From the NCBI GenBank assembly GCA_964036155.1, contig OZ038423.1:69765249-69829248 (forward strand): a stretch of DNA of 64,000 bases. Reading direction: 5' to 3'. How positions within the stretch are numbered: the first letter of the stretch is position 1; each line of letters starts with the position of its first letter. Made by a program: the position numbers and the translations under genes. A model generated the notes under the pieces. The model had not been told where the DNA came from, made no database searches, and was given only the letters and a program-made list of their open reading frames with translations. The stretch comes from Diploscapter coronatus. Taxonomy: Eukaryota; Nematoda; Chromadorea; Rhabditida; Rhabditidae. Shown here in pieces: positions 11,371 through 25,000 of this stretch.

Positions 11371-14258
11371 TTCCAACTATGCCGTTTTTGGAATGTTAGA
11401 AAGAATTGTGACATTTTGATTACGTAGGCATTTTACGTCATTAAAAAGCTTTCATCACATGTATCAGTTTCTTATAAGTGACAATACAAAAATCATATGG
11501 ATAAACTTTAAAATGTTTATTTTTGCAAAATAATTTGAATACAACGATGAAGATCAGCTCTATTTCATGTTTATCGTAAAAATATATTGAAGTTTCGATG
11601 GTTCAGTTTGTCTGTTTATTGCTAAATATACCAATTTTAAACATTCTTACTACGTCATTAAAGTTTGCGTAATTTTTGCAATGTATTAGCGCGGTGTTGA
11701 TATTGTTATTTACTGTGGTCAAAACCAAACCAATCATAACAAGTTCTAATCGAATTACCAAATTATCGTCACTTATGGGGTATTTCTGCATTCATTGTTC
11801 TGACACTTCTATTGCAGACTTGCAGAGAATCTGACAACTATTTCCTTGATTTCTTCAGTTACTGGTTATCCCTCTTCCAAAGCTTTATATCTCCAAAATT
11901 ATAAGTGAGATATAACCAGTTATATCTCCGAAAATATGCGATAAAAATCTATTATATCTCGTGGAAATATGGATATGTACAGGGACTATTTTGGATAGTT
12001 TTTCCTCGAAATCCTTTTTAGTTTAAATGAATTGTCGCTTGATCAAAAGGCGGGAAAAATGCGCAATGGAACCAAATAATAAAAACTGCCGCGAAAGGGC
12101 GGAAAGGTCAAAAGAGTCAGGCGAAAAAAGGAGACCGAGAAAATTTGAGAACCAGAATTCTACGAAGAAGATAAAAAGGGGAATATATTAAACCCACCCT
12201 CTTGAATGCGAAATTCGATACACATTTTATGGTCATCATCAAGTGTGCATTTTATTTCTGACCTAGAAGGAATTTCAGCCGCAACAAAAATTGTTATAGG
12301 GAGTGGGTCCGCAAGATAGAGCTCTTCTATATAAAGCTATACGTAAAGGGATTATCTTTAAGATTTTTGGAAAAACATTGACTTAAAATCTGCTTATTTC
12401 TGTTTTTCTTCAGCAAAATAAAGACGAATGTTTTTTTTCTAATTTAGAAATGGTCCATACGTGGGCCGCTTTTTTCGGAATTTCATTACCTGCAGTGGAA
12501 AAAGTTTGGAAGATGCATTTAATTTGAGTTGGGAATGGAATAGAATGATGAAGAACTTTTTCCCCATTTTAGATTTAGATAGGTTCCTCTTTTGCCACTT
12601 ACCTAACCCAGAGCCTAAACAATGTGATGAATTTAGAGTTTGAAAATGGTCAATTTAAACCCATTCTATTTGTTTTTTTTACCTTTACATTTTTATCTAA
12701 TTTTTAAAAGTATTTTCGAAAAATGTCCATTTAAATCAATTTTCTTTAGATTTTTACTTATGAAAACATCCTAAGATGTATAGAATTGATAATTTAGGCG
12801 ATTTTCTAAATTTTTAACCAAGTGTAAGTAGAGATAAGTTTGGAATTTGACATATCATACCCACATCTCCATATATCACTCTTTTAAATGCTGCGCGCTT
12901 GTTTCTTCAGGGCTACCCCTTCAAATCTTCAAAGGAGAAGCTCGGAGAGCTAATTCTCAAAAATCTAGGGGCCCATTTCGCCCCATCCCCAAGTGATGCA
13001 TTACCAGTTTGAGCCGGAACATTTCATGTTTTTGAGTTTTCTTTGCTCAAAAAGCGAGGACCTCTTACTGATCTCTTGAATCTTTGCATGCGTTTTGAAC
13101 AACCTTCTATAAACCATGGTCGAATGGTCGAGCGGTGAAGTCTTAGACCTTCATTTTTTGCAAGAATGATGGATCATGGCATAATGAACTTAAAAAATTT
13201 CAAATTTCACATGCATTTTGCTCGTTTTCTTTTATAAGCTATGGTTGAATAGTCCAATGGTTTATCTTATAGATATTTAATTTTTGAAAAAATGGCGGAT
13301 ATAGGTGTTTTCATTGGGGGAAGTGGAACTTTGGAGCTTTATTTCCTTCCTCAATCTGATTCGTAGTTTTTTTTTTCCTTTCTGACTCTCGTTTCTTTCC
13401 CAACTTAACTCCATTTTTGGAAGGCTTTTCCCTGGGCCTCGAAAAGTTTCTCTCGCGCGTTCGAGCAGAGGACCAAAACCAAGTCGGGTGGATTTTCGGG
13501 GATTTCATAAATCCCCTATGCTTCAATAAATTCGTATATTTCCTATGCTTTATTATAAAGTGAATATACTTATCATCATGTTTCAGATCTTCTTTGTACT
13601 TCAAATCTAAGATAATCTTCAGATCTATTCATCAGAATCTCCATTTCCAGCGAAAATTCCTTTTGCGATTTTACTTCGAATATTCTTATCTAGAATATCT
13701 ATAATGCAAGAGTTTCAGAACTTATATCCACGTTTTGATGGAATTTTGACATGTTTCTGGATTTTAAGCGGGACTGCGGGATCTGGAGCATTTGGAAAGG
13801 GCTCTGCTAAATTTGAGCTTTTCAAGCCGCGAATGGACTTTTCACATGTCGTGAGTTTTTTCTCCTATGAAATTTATACTTTGCTCTCAATTTCTGGGAA
13901 CATTTTTAGTACTTGGTTCCCCGTCATTTTTTGTTTATCTACGTCAAGTTTCTTTGAGTTTTCGAAATAATTGAATTTCCTTTGCGACAATTTTGACTCT
14001 CACAACAATAGCAGAAAAGTTTGAATTTTGATTTTCATTCATAACTTCTTTCCCAAGCGAGCCTTAAACATAATTATTACCCTCGGAAATTTCATTCATC
14101 TTGAGAAATCTTGTTATTGAATTTCCCCTACTAAAATTTTCCAAAATTGAGTCGTCATCTAAAATCAGGGCTCGTCATGCTCATAGGTTTAGAAAATATG
14201 ATATTTTCCAGGTTATGAAAACTATTATATTATAATTTTCTTATTTATGCTATTTTAG
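11371..14258. other. Intergenic, repeats only
   Basis: I see no supported exon. Short frames on both strands (for example 13311-13604 minus, 13704-13970 plus) lack family resemblance. The missing upstream exon or exons of the membrane-protein fragment at 14259 may lie here. Confidence 0.4.
13087..13333 (+). repeat. Two diverged direct repeats, about 124 bp unit
   Basis: The unit starting near 13087 (CATGCGTTTTGAAC ... TATAAACCATGGTCGAATGG) recurs near 13210 (CATGCATTTTGCTC ... TATAAGCTATGGTTGAATAG) with matching order and spacing. The first copy contains a tRNA A-box-like word (TGGTCGAGCGG). It may be a degenerate tRNA-derived element. Confidence 0.45.
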
Positions 14259-14565
14259 CGTTCCTACTACGATAACCCGGTTCCTGTGATAAACCTAATC
14301 GCAATATGTACGGTTGCCTTCCTAATTACGATATTACTCATAGTTTTGTTGATAACGCTGATTAGAAGAAAGCAGAAACAACTGCAGAAGGTACTAAACT
14401 CATTGGCATGATAGTTTTTGCCAGAATTCTAAAATTTAGAAGAATATCATCAGTAATTCAACAACGTCTGAATCAGTACTGGAATCTATTCCACTAACTC
14501 TGGGAGAGAATAATAATGTGTTGAGAGGTGGCGGGTATTATGACGCTATTTCGGATCTATCTTAA
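14259..14565 (+). CDS. Single-pass membrane protein, C-terminal exons only
   Basis: Two phase-compatible exons (14259-14390, 14440-14565) encode RSYYDNPVPVINL, then a long hydrophobic helix (IAICTVAFLITILLIVLLIT), a basic stop-transfer RRKQKQ, and a 40-residue Ser/Thr-rich tail ending GGYYDAISDLS and TAA. Topology is therefore probably extracellular N-terminus and cytoplasmic tail. A good TTTTAG acceptor precedes the first exon and no in-frame Met lies inside it, so at least one upstream exon is missing. Family not recognised. Confidence 0.55.
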
Positions 14566-14623
14566 AATTCATCTAGAAAATTATATTTAAATCTATGTTT
14601 TCAATAGATGAATATTGAGAACT

Positions 14624-14978
14624 CTTACTAGGAGGGTTTTTCAGATGCTAACTCTCAACTGGGCTAGCTTTTTAACCGTAGAGAAGATATTCGATGATGT
14701 TGATCACGAATCTGCAGTCCGAAAGTTCCCGATTGGAGCCGTTCGGGCAGGAAATTCCGAAAGCCATCTTATTTCATGGTTAAATAATGTATGCTAACTT
14801 GTAATTTCAGCTTTGCATACAATTTCTGCATTGCGTAAAACGGTTTTCGGAATTTCCTGCCCGAACGGCTCCAATCAGGCACTTTCGGATTCCAGACCCA
14901 CGATCGGCGTCATGAAATATCCTTATGGTAAGAAACCAGCCCATTTGAGAGTTAACACCTGAAAACTTTCCTGGTAAG
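14624..14978. repeat. Long inverted repeat, arms about 140 bp
   Basis: Left arm 14624-14763 and right arm 14843-14978 are reverse complements with roughly 20% divergence. The best core is TGGAGCCGTTCGGGCAGGAA and its complement. The arm ends look like splice junctions (TTTTTCAG, and GGTAAG in the facing orientation), so it may derive from an inverted duplication of an exon, or be a foldback element. A 60-codon plus-strand frame lies inside the left arm and I do not call it a gene. Confidence 0.7.
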
Positions 14979-15067
14979 CAGACCTAGGAAACGCTTTCGT
15001 CAGACGAAAAAACATCTATGGGGAATAGGTCGCAAGGGGTTTCTGACGATCGTTCTCCCTAGGTCTG
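14979..15067. mobile_element. MITE-like element, copy 1
   Basis: Short element with imperfect terminal inverted repeats of about 27 nt (CAGACCTAGG ... CCTAGGTCTG; inner CGTCAGA and TCTGACG). Both ends match the element at 45071-45266, which makes this a dispersed family. No coding capacity. Confidence 0.6.
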
Positions 15068-15393
15068 CTGGTAAATCTAGTAAAATTTAGAGTACTGACT
15101 AAGCCCTAATTGGGGATTACCTGTCATAGTAATGAAATATTCGAGTCTAAATTTATATGCTGCGTGCATATTTTATCTCTCTTTGCATCTTAGACTCAGC
15201 ATCAAAATCCCATTTCCGGTCCTAATCTCTCTCTTCTCCAGGTCCTATGCCATATTAGAGCGTCATCATTATATCGATTCCTAGGCAACCCCACTTTGCA
15301 TAATTTCATAATTTCTTTTCGAAAAGTCTCAATTTGTGTGATCTTCGTTGTATTTTACACGGGTTCTCGATTGAATTCTACAATAAATATTCG

Positions 15394-15767
15394 ATGATTA
15401 AGCTTCAGAAGTTAGATATGAAGGAGTATACGATGAATGAAGTTTCGAGACATGTAACCCATGACGACTTATGGATAGTGTATGAGGGAAAGGTAATTTT
15501 TAGTATTTAAAAAAGTATATTTAAATTAGAATATTTCTTATTTTGGGTTTATAACATGACACCCTATCTGAAAATGCACCCTGGTGGTTTGGCTATGATG
15601 AGGCAGGCCGGTGGGGTAAGTTTAAAATATTCGAATTAAAATAAATTGATAATTTAAATATCTAGGATGCTACTATCGCTATCAAATCCGTCCCTTCACA
15701 CGGTATTTCGTTTACTTTCATAAAATCTAAACTTGAAGAATGTTGTATCGGGGTTTTGAAGAAGTAA
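15394..15767 (+). CDS. Small soluble cytochrome b5 domain protein
   Basis: Three exons (15394-15492, 15547-15615, 15666-15767) give 89 residues, essentially only the cytochrome b5 haem domain, with no membrane tail. Motifs: EVSRHVTHDDLWIVYEGKV, YLKMHPGG with the first haem His at 44, and a second His at 68 in VPSHG, the canonical 24-residue spacing, then LEECCIG. The DATIAI and LEECCIG pattern is closest to the b5 domain of Ncb5or/CYB5R4-type proteins. Role by family: electron carrier to partner oxidoreductases in the cytosol. The first intron has a normal GT donor, but the acceptor needed to keep GKVYNMTPY reads TTTTGG rather than TTTTAG. This could be a rare splice site, an assembly error, or a mark of a decaying gene. 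Confidence 0.75.
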
Positions 15768-16049
15768 ATATTTAATAAACTTTTTTTATTTAAGATTTTC
15801 TATTTGGTATCATATAATTTCAAACAAATATAACTAACGAAAATTAGCATAAATTGTGTGCGCATTTTCAAGAAGGAATTGTGTTAGTTGAGATAGGGCT
15901 TGAGTAACTGAGGAAAAAACATTATTTAAAGAATTTAATTGCTATTTGAAATCTGGAGTGGATTTGTGAAGTTTTTAAATGAAAGATTTAAAATATCATA
16001 AAAATTGATAATAATTTTGGTTTTTTTCATAGAAGATTGAAGAATCAAA
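15768..16049. other. Spacer between converging b5 and myosin genes
   Basis: AT-rich, about 280 bp, shared 3' flank of the two converging genes. Nothing else seen. Confidence 0.5.
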
Positions 16050-19000
16050 TTATTCTTCATCGAGAACATCGTTACGCGAACCGGCCCTTCGCGAATTGAC
16101 TACCGTTGTTGACATCTTAAATTTAAAATAAATTATTATGAAAATACCTTAATTTAAATATTTTAAGACCTAAATTTAAACATATTTAAATTTCTTTTTT
16201 AATAGAAATTTTACCGAATGTGCCAATCCGCCCCTTCCAAACACTGCGCTTCCACTCCGCGACGCCAATCGCATTTTCTGTAATCAAATTTAAAATTGCT
16301 CTAAGCCAAGCTTTAATTTCGACAATCGTTAATATGCTATAAATCCTAATATCTTAGCACTAGTATTAACTCGCTAACGAATATGGTACCTGCAGGGCAT
16401 TCTCAGCTGCGTCCGCACGCTCCTCGGCGTCTTCCAATGAGTGTTGCAGTTGGCGATACTTGGTAAGGTTGCCGGCTGCTAACGCTTCCTGAAAAAGCGT
16501 TATTTACAACAAAAATGTTCTTTTTAAAAACGCTTTTTTTTAATTAATTTTTTTTTTGTAAATACTCACCGCGTCATCGATCTGTCGCTTATAAGTCTTG
16601 ATCTTCTGTTGCAGTTTCTCAATCAAGTCATACATTCGCTCAGTGGCCTTCTTGTCTTCGTCGACCTAAGTGCGGCGTCATTTATTTATTTCATATGACG
16701 CCATCATCTTTTCTGATGAATCTTCGCTACCTGGAACTGCAACTCCCTGCAGCGTCTGTCCTTGTTCCTCAGAGTCTTCGCGGTTTCGGCGTGTCGTCTC
16801 TGCTCGCTGTCCAATTCAGACTCCAAGTCGTGAACTCTAAATCAAGACGTCACCATTTATAGCAGAAAAAGAATATCTTTAACCTAGAGTCAAGTTTAGC
16901 GATGGCTTTCTTGCCGCCCTTCATCTGGTTGGCTTCAGCTTCATCCAATCGAGTTTGAAGGTCCTAAATTTTGATGGCGTCACAATCCTTTTTGATATAA
17001 CGTCAATGGCGTCATATTGGACTTACCTTAATATGCGATTCGTTGGCCTTCTTGGCGCGCTCCAGATTGGCAGAATGCTCCTGTTCTGCACGGAGCTCGT
17101 CGGAGATTTTCGCTGTGTCCATCGCGCACTAAAATGGCACCTTTTATTTTTTATATACGCGTTTTAAAGGCGTTATTTTTAATGATTAAAATGATATATC
17201 TGGATGATCCTCTCCCCGATCATGCCCTCAAAAGGGTTTCCATTTGAGGTGGCATCTTCCTCCTCGTTCTCTTCCTCAGGAATTATCCAAGATTTCCGCT
17301 TATTAATATTCCGGACCGGTTTTACTCGTAGCATAGTAAAAATAAAATATAGACTAATATTAAAGCTTAGAAATCGATAATAGGGCTTAGAACTTAGACT
17401 AGTTCCAACTACTAAGGGAGTCAAGTACCAGGACCGATTTTCTGCATGCTTGTTTGCTCTGGATATCTTTTGGATCTCGGGAATCCCCGTTATCTTTTCA
17501 AATCCACTTTTTCTCAAAGCTCTCTATTTTCCTTCGATCACTAATCAGTCCCATCCCAGTGTCTTGATGGGATCTATTTGCCCACCCTTTTTACAGTTTC
17601 AAGATAATCCTTCATGTTGAACACGTCTTCAAAGATCATTTCTGAAAAAATACCTTTTTGGCCCTGTCTTCCGAGTTCTTGGCCTCATTCAAGGCATCAG
17701 AAATTTCAGAGTGGAGTTGCTAAAATTTAGATTTTTTCACAATCTTTTCTTGGACTTACCTGAAGTTCGGACTCCAACTTTCTCTTGACCGAGGTCAATC
17801 CCATGTTCTGAGCGACCAAGTCATTGAGGGCTTCCTTGTGCTCAGCAGCCAACAACTCTGCCTGTCTTCTAGATCGTTCGGCCTGAAGAAGATTGGACTT
17901 GCTAAAAAGTCTGAAAGGAAAAAGGTCGTACCTGCTCGAATCCAACCGCCATGTCTTCCTTCTCCTGTTGCAGAGCTTGAGCTCTTCTCTCAGCGGTTGC
18001 AGCGTGTTCCCTGGCTTCGTCACGGTGTCGGGCTTCGTCCTCAGCCTGCATTTGGAGCTCTCTAACAGTTTCCTGGTATCGTTTCAGATTCCTCTGGGAC
18101 TCCACATTGGCTTTGTTGGCGTGGTCCAAAGCAATTTCGAGCTCCTAAATTGAATGCGACTTTTTTAAACCTCGAATTTCCCCATACATTGATATCACCC
18201 TCCAGCTTCTTCTTCATCCTGAGCAACTCAGCTTTTCCTCTGGTCTCATTCTCGAGAGTAGCCTGCATCGATTCAATAGCCCTAGCGTGATTCTTCCTGG
18301 TGGATTCGAATTCTTCTTCCTGAATTCCACAATGCTGATTTTTCCAAATAACAAAATTACCTTCTCTTGAAGCCGCTTTTCGATTTCGGATCTGATTTGG
18401 CTGACTTCCACCTGGGCTCTCAGAACCTTCGCTTCCTCTCCTTCCAAAGCAGCTTCGGCGTCATCCAGTGCTTGTTGAAGTTCTTCCTTCTCAATCTCGA
18501 GCTTCCTTCGGAGTTTCTGCAGATCGTGGACAGACTTTCCTCCCTCGCCCAATTGGTCGGCGATATCCTTCAGCTCTTGTGCCAGGGCGCGATTTTCTCT
18601 CTTGACTGCTTCAGTTTGCTCGTGGGACTCTTCCAATTGATTCCTCAGCCGGAACGTCTCAGTTGCGGCAGCTCTGGTCTCCCTCTGGCTCTGCTCGACT
18701 TCAGCCACCAGCGCTTCGCACTTTCTCTTCCACTCGTCGATGACCTTGTCGAAGCCTTTCTGCTTCTTCTCCAAAGAGGTGGCGATTTGGTTGGCTCTAA
18801 AATGTCAAAACCATTTGTTTCATAAATGTTTAGTTAGTTTCAATGTCAAAAATATTTTTTGATCGAATTCACACCTGTCAGCATCCACCTGTGCGTCTTC
18901 CAGCTCGTGCTGCAAGCGCTGTCTGGTCTTGTCCAGGGTAGCGATCTTCTGGTTGGCCTGCTCCAAGTGCTCTTGCATTTCTTGGACCTAAAAATTGGTA

Positions 19001-22000
19001 TTACGGAATTTCCTAAATCAGATGATTTACCTTATGAGTGAGACGTCGTCTGGCCTCCTCCAACTCCTCAGAGCGATTGACGCCTTCGCCCTCGAACTTG
19101 GCTCTCCATTGTTGCGCTTCGGCGTTAGCCTTGGAGACTTGTCTCTGGAGTTCAGTCTTTGCATCCTGTTCCTCCTCGAGCTGCTCACGGAGTTGTTCGC
19201 ATTCCAACTGGTAGTTAGCGGCCTGAATGTTTTTTTATAGAATATATCTAGAGAATGCAAACTCCACCCACTGCAAAAGCACAGCAGTGTACAAAAAGTG
19301 GTAGTACGAAGACTCCCAAAATAGGAAATAAGCTATGTTTAGACTGCGAAGACATAAAAAGACCCAATCACTATCGACGATAGATCCCATGAAAAGTTTC
19401 TGTGTCAACAATCAACGCAAAACTTTCCCGTACAACAATGTACAACCGATTTTTCGATCTTAAAAGCGTGTTCATTTGGGGGTTCAGAATTTCATTAGTT
19501 TTTCGGCCAAAAGCAATTTTTATTTTATTTTTTTCATCTAAAAATCTTAATTAAGCTTGGATATATCTTTTGGGTAGAAAATAACAGCGGAATATGGCTT
19601 TTGTGAACCCGCTTGCGCTTTCCAAGTACATCAACCGTTTGCCACAAAACAACGATACCTGTGAGTGGAGAGTGGATCTTTCCCTGGATTCTTGTTCGAG
19701 TTGTCGCTTGAGTTCTTCCAATTGAGAGTGTTGTTGCTGCTTGATTCTGTTCAATGCAGCGAGTTGGGATTCTGCATCCTCCAACTGGCGATTCAAGTCC
19801 GAATTCTCGTTGTGCATCTTGCTCTTGCCCATGGTCAGCTCCTGGATGAGTCTGGCTTGTTCATCAGATTTCAGGGTCATGTCGGTCAGCTGCGATTCCA
19901 GTTGTTTCGCCAAACGCTCGCAATTCTGAAATTAGAAATAATTCAAGTAATTATTTTTAATAAGAATACCTGTCTCTGTTTTGCATCCACGTCCAGACTC
20001 TGCTGAAGCTCATCGACTTCTCTTTGAAGGGCTGCCTTTTCCTTTTCCAGTTTTGCTCTCATCTTCTGGACGGTATCCAACTGATCCGACAGTTCGGCAA
20101 CAGCGTCGTTGTGCTTCTTCCTCAAAGCAGCCATGGCATTTTCGGAATTGATCGCAGCATCTTCCAAGTCTCTTCTCAGAGAAGCGAGTTCTGCTTCGCG
20201 CTTTTTGTTCAATTCCATCTGGGCCTGCGTAGCACCACCAGCCTCGTCCAGTCTGTCGCCGAGTTCTTCCAGCTCCAGTTGCATTTCGTTTCTTGCCTTC
20301 TCAGCCTAATTTTGGAAACCTCAGAATAATTCTCGAAAAATTCGCAGTACCTTAGCTCTGGACTGACGTTCAGCCTCCAACTCCTCTTCAAGCTCTTGGA
20401 TCTTTGCCAACAATTCCTTGATATGCTTCTGCAACTTGGCCACCAGAGATTGTTCGTCTTCCAGACGGGATTGCAAGTTGTGGATCTCAGCGTCCTTCTT
20501 CTTCAGTGCCTGTTCCTGCTCGTGGCGCTGACGATTCAGCTCCTCGACGGTTTCTTGGGCAAGCTGAACTATATAATTACTCTAACTTAAAGCGATTTGG
20601 TGACACCTTGAGCTCTCCTTCAACTTTGCGCTTCTGCTTCTCCAGATCCTGGCGTCCTCTCTTCTCCCTCTCGATCTGGTCTTCCAATTCATCCAGAGAA
20701 GATTCCAACTTGGTCTTCAGTTTATTCAGATGATTGACCTTGTCTTCTTCAGCTTGAATGTCTTCTAGCAATTTGCGGTTAACTTCTTCCTGGTGCTTCT
20801 TCTCCTTGTTGATCTTGTTGATCACTTCGTCTTGAGCGGCGATTTCGTCCTAAAACGTGTTGGTTTCCAAAAAATCCGACTTTATTTCATACTTGAAGAG
20901 ATCTGATCTGATGGTCCTTGGACTGCTTCTCGCTTTCTTGCTTCTTGATGGTGGTTTCCAGGTCGGTCACATTCTTCTTCAAGCTCTCACAATCCTGAAG
21001 TAATGTGAATTTCACAAATCCCCGAGTCCAAATGTCTCTTTACCTGTTCGACCTTCTTCTTGGCCTTGGACAGAGCGCTGTTTTTGTCTTCCTGGTCGGC
21101 CAATTGGTCGTTCAGGTCCGCGTTCTGCTTCTCGAGATCAGCCTTTTGCGCGAGCAACTTTGCGGATCTCTCTTCGGTCTCTGCATTGGCGTCTCGTTCT
21201 TGCTCGAGCTGGGCCAACAGGGCTTGCTTCTCGGCGTTCATTCTAGAATTTTAACGAAGACGTCATTTCTAGTTGATGTTTTCAAATAACATTATAGTTT
21301 ACCTGTCTGTTTCGGACTCGAGTTCCTTTCTTCTCTTCTCCTCCTTGTTCTTCTCCTCTTCCAACTCCTTGTACTTCTTCTCGAGCGCCTCGAATTCTTC
21401 GTCCTTCTTGTTGCCCTTGATCATCGGCTTCACGCGACCGAACAGCTTGAACCACGTCCAGTTGCGCAGAGTGCACCAGGCGCGCACGTTCCTCTGGACG
21501 ATGAGTAGGCCGACTCTGCAATAATAGATTGGTTAAGTAGTCAAATGGTAAGATGAGTGAGCAATATTTTTTCACCAATTCTACCTTTGTTCCTTTCTTC
21601 TCTTGTACTCGCAGAGAGCAAGATAGCCCCTAGCGGCGCATTGGAACTTCGTCATGATGATCGACAGTGCCTCGTCTCTCAGTTCCTCCAAGCGAGCCAG
21701 CACACCGGCTTTGAAGAAGACCTAATTAAATACTATTTATTGCCCTAACTATTCCAATTAATTAGCTGATTACCTTGGTGAGACCGCATTGAAACTCTTC
21801 CACCTTCAGCTGGCCCTTCTTCTCCAGTTGTCCGACGATCTTCTCTCCTGCGTCTTTGACGTCCTTTCCGGTCTTGGCAGCGTCGGCGGCTAGGATCGCG
21901 TAGCGTTGTTTGAAGTCCTGGGCAATTGGGTAATTAAATATTAAAATGGGGTAATTAAAGAGATAATTACCAGATAGGGCATTCTGTTGGGGAATCCCTT

Positions 22001-25000
22001 TCTGCAGATACGAATGCCTTCGAGCACGCCGTTGCAGGTCAGCTGGTTCAGGACGAGGTTTGCCTCGATGACGCCAGACTTCTTCTGCTCATTAGGAATG
22101 ATGCAACGAATGAAGTGCGGGTGTGTCTGTAATTGGATAAATTGTTTTAAGCTCAAAGTTAAACTTTTAAATATAGTACCTGATGGAGCATGTTCATCAG
22201 TTTAGTCAGGGACTCACGGTACATCATAGAAACCGTCATGAAAGAGGCTGATTTGCCCTAAACTTATGATTTTTGTTTTAAATTAGGTTTGAAGATCAAC
22301 CTTCTTCTTTCCAGGAACAGCCTTGCCTTCTTTGGCCTGATTGGCGATATCTTCCTGAGTATCGTAATTGGACCAGAGAGCGTCCATCAGCGCATTTCCT
22401 GCATTGGCCTTCAGAATCGTGACCGCGGTGTCGTTCAGAGGGTCTTTGTTCTTCTCCAACCAGCTAGAATTATTCAAGTTCGAGGTAAGACTTAGCTTCA
22501 AAATTAATTTCTAAATGCATACCTGAGCACATTGTATCTGACAGTTCCAGCATAGTGGACGATGGCCAGATGGGCCTCGGCTTGTTTGCCCTTAGGTGGT
22601 TTGGGCTTCTGGAAGTTGGGGTGTTTTCCTGAAATTGAACATTTCCTTTACTATTAGTTTTAAACCTTCTATTTAAAAATAAAATACCGAGATGTTGGTC
22701 GCTCAGCTTCTGCGCCAGAGTCAGATCGGTAGCCTTCGGAACGATGCACTCTTCATCCAGCATCGAGATGATTCCGAGAGGCTGAACTTTGAAAATGTGG
22801 CTTCACGGCTTTTAACGCTCTAACCTTTTCAATCAGCTCGATACAGGCCTGGAGATCGAGTCCGAAGTCGATGAACTCCCACTTGATGCCTTCACGTTGG
22901 TATTCTTCCTGGAAAGGTTATTGTATGATGACGCTAGTATTCCGAATCTCAGGCAACGTCAATTTTTATACCTGTTCGAGGACGAACATGTGGTGATTGA
23001 AGAATTGCTGCAGACGCTCGTTGACAAAGTTAATCCACAGCTGCTCGAAAGAGTTCAGGTCGAAAATCTCGAATCCGGCGATATCCAAAACGCCGATGAA
23101 GAAATCCCTCGGCAAATCCTGAGCGTCTAACGTCTTGTTGCATCGTTGAATCAACCAAGCGAACATCCTAGCGTACAGAGCCTTCGCCAACGCCCCCACA
23201 GCCCAATTAACCTAATTATCCGGATTTTATTGCCTAACTACCTCGATTATGCTAATTAATTACCTGCTCCAGATTCTGACCCTTGTTCACCCACTCGGCT
23301 CCGACCTTGACTCGAGGTTTCAACAAAGCGCCGATGAACTTCTCCGGCTCGACTTGGTACAATTTGCAACCCAATTCTCCTTCTAAAATAAGAGAGTTTG
23401 GTGAAGATCAGTCTTTCCAGATTTAAACTCCGGTAATTTTACCCTTTCCATCCTCCAACTCGGCCTGCTCCTCTCTGGGACGCTGCTTGAATTTCAACTC
23501 GCCCATGTGCATGATTCCGGCGGTGATCGCGAACAGTTCGTCTTTTTCCCTCTGGTCGAATTTCATGATGTCGAACGCCTCCTATAATAATTTGGGGTGT
23601 AACTTCACTTTTCTTGCAACTTTTTCTTTTGTAACGCCTTTTAATCTACGTACATCAGTAAGCATCATCTCTTCCTTATCGTCAACGCCCTCGATCGTGA
23701 CCTCTGCCTGAGCGACGAAATGGTAGTCCTTGATGGGGCGGGTCAGGAAAAGTCTATCTAAAGTCGCGAAAAATCAACATTTCTTCAGGTTGGTTTCAAC
23801 TTTACCCTTCAGTCCTTTTATGGCATCAGAGTAGAGCTGGTAGAAGATGTGGTAACATCTCTCTCCAGGGGCCTGCTTGATCACACGAGACTTCTCCAGG
23901 AGATCTCAAATTTAGAATTTCGGCAAAAAATTGAAACTGAGCCCTACAATGCTCGATGTCGCCTCCAGCCAATTTTCCAGCATGATTGAAATGAATACGG
24001 ATGAACTTTCCGAATCGAGAAGAATTGTTGTTACGCACGGTCTTGGCATTACCTAGATTTTGGCGATTACGGTAAAACGATTGTTTTTCAGTAATTTCAG
24101 AATTACTGTAGCTTTCCGGATATTTTTACCTACGTGACATGTGACATGATCATAAGATTAATCGATTCTTTTCAAGTACGATTCCGGTTCTTCAATTTGA
24201 ACCGGAAAGCTATTGTAGTCCCTTTCAAAAATACTTCACGCTATTTTTCTCTCTATGATTTCTTTTTCTCTTTTAGTATTTGACATACGCGCAATGGCAG
24301 ATTTCTCTACTCCTTGAGAGAGAGAGAGAGATTTTCGCTATCTCTGCGATATTTACATAGTTAGAGAGTCAGAGAAATGCGAAAATAGAAAATGTTTAGG
24401 ATAAAGATAAAGGGCATTTCATATATCTCTTCGCTTATCTCTGGGAAGGATCTAGTTTTATCACTCACACTTTCTATCCGTGGGCTTTCTACGAGCATTT
24501 TTTGCGGCAAATATAATCAACATAAGAAATGTCCCCATCGAAAAATGTGCTTCAGCGAAAAAATGTACGAGAAAAATCGATATCTCAAAATGCGAAGGAC
24601 TAACCGAAAGCCTCCAAAACGGGATTGGTCTGCACGATCTGATCTTCAAGCGTGGCGTTCTTCTTCTTGTCAGACTTCTCGTCCACTTTCTTCCTGAAAT
24701 AAAAGCTGATCTTCATCAAGTTTTTGCATTCTTGGACTTACGTTTGAGTGGCGCCGACCATCGCGAAGTAGGAGATGACCTAACGGTTCAATTGGTTATG
24801 GGGTTGAATTTGAATTTTTGCAAAAAATGTAATATGGATACAATTTTGTCTAAATAATACTCACCTTCTTGGTATTTTCGGTCTTTCCTGCTCCAGATTC
24901 TCCAGTAATCAGCATGGATTGATTTTCGTGATCGTTAACCATGTTTCGATAGGCTTCGTCGGATACAGCGAACAAATGGGGTGGCATTTCGTTACGTCTC

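Noticed and set aside
17179..17517. Possible alternative myosin exon
   Set aside because: No coiled-coil or myosin similarity and no phase-matched splice sites; read as intron.
18367..21748. Long plus-strand reading frames opposite the myosin rod
   Set aside because: They are antisense shadows of coiled-coil codons (Leu/Ser-rich, no splice sites, no family). The minus strand is unambiguous myosin.
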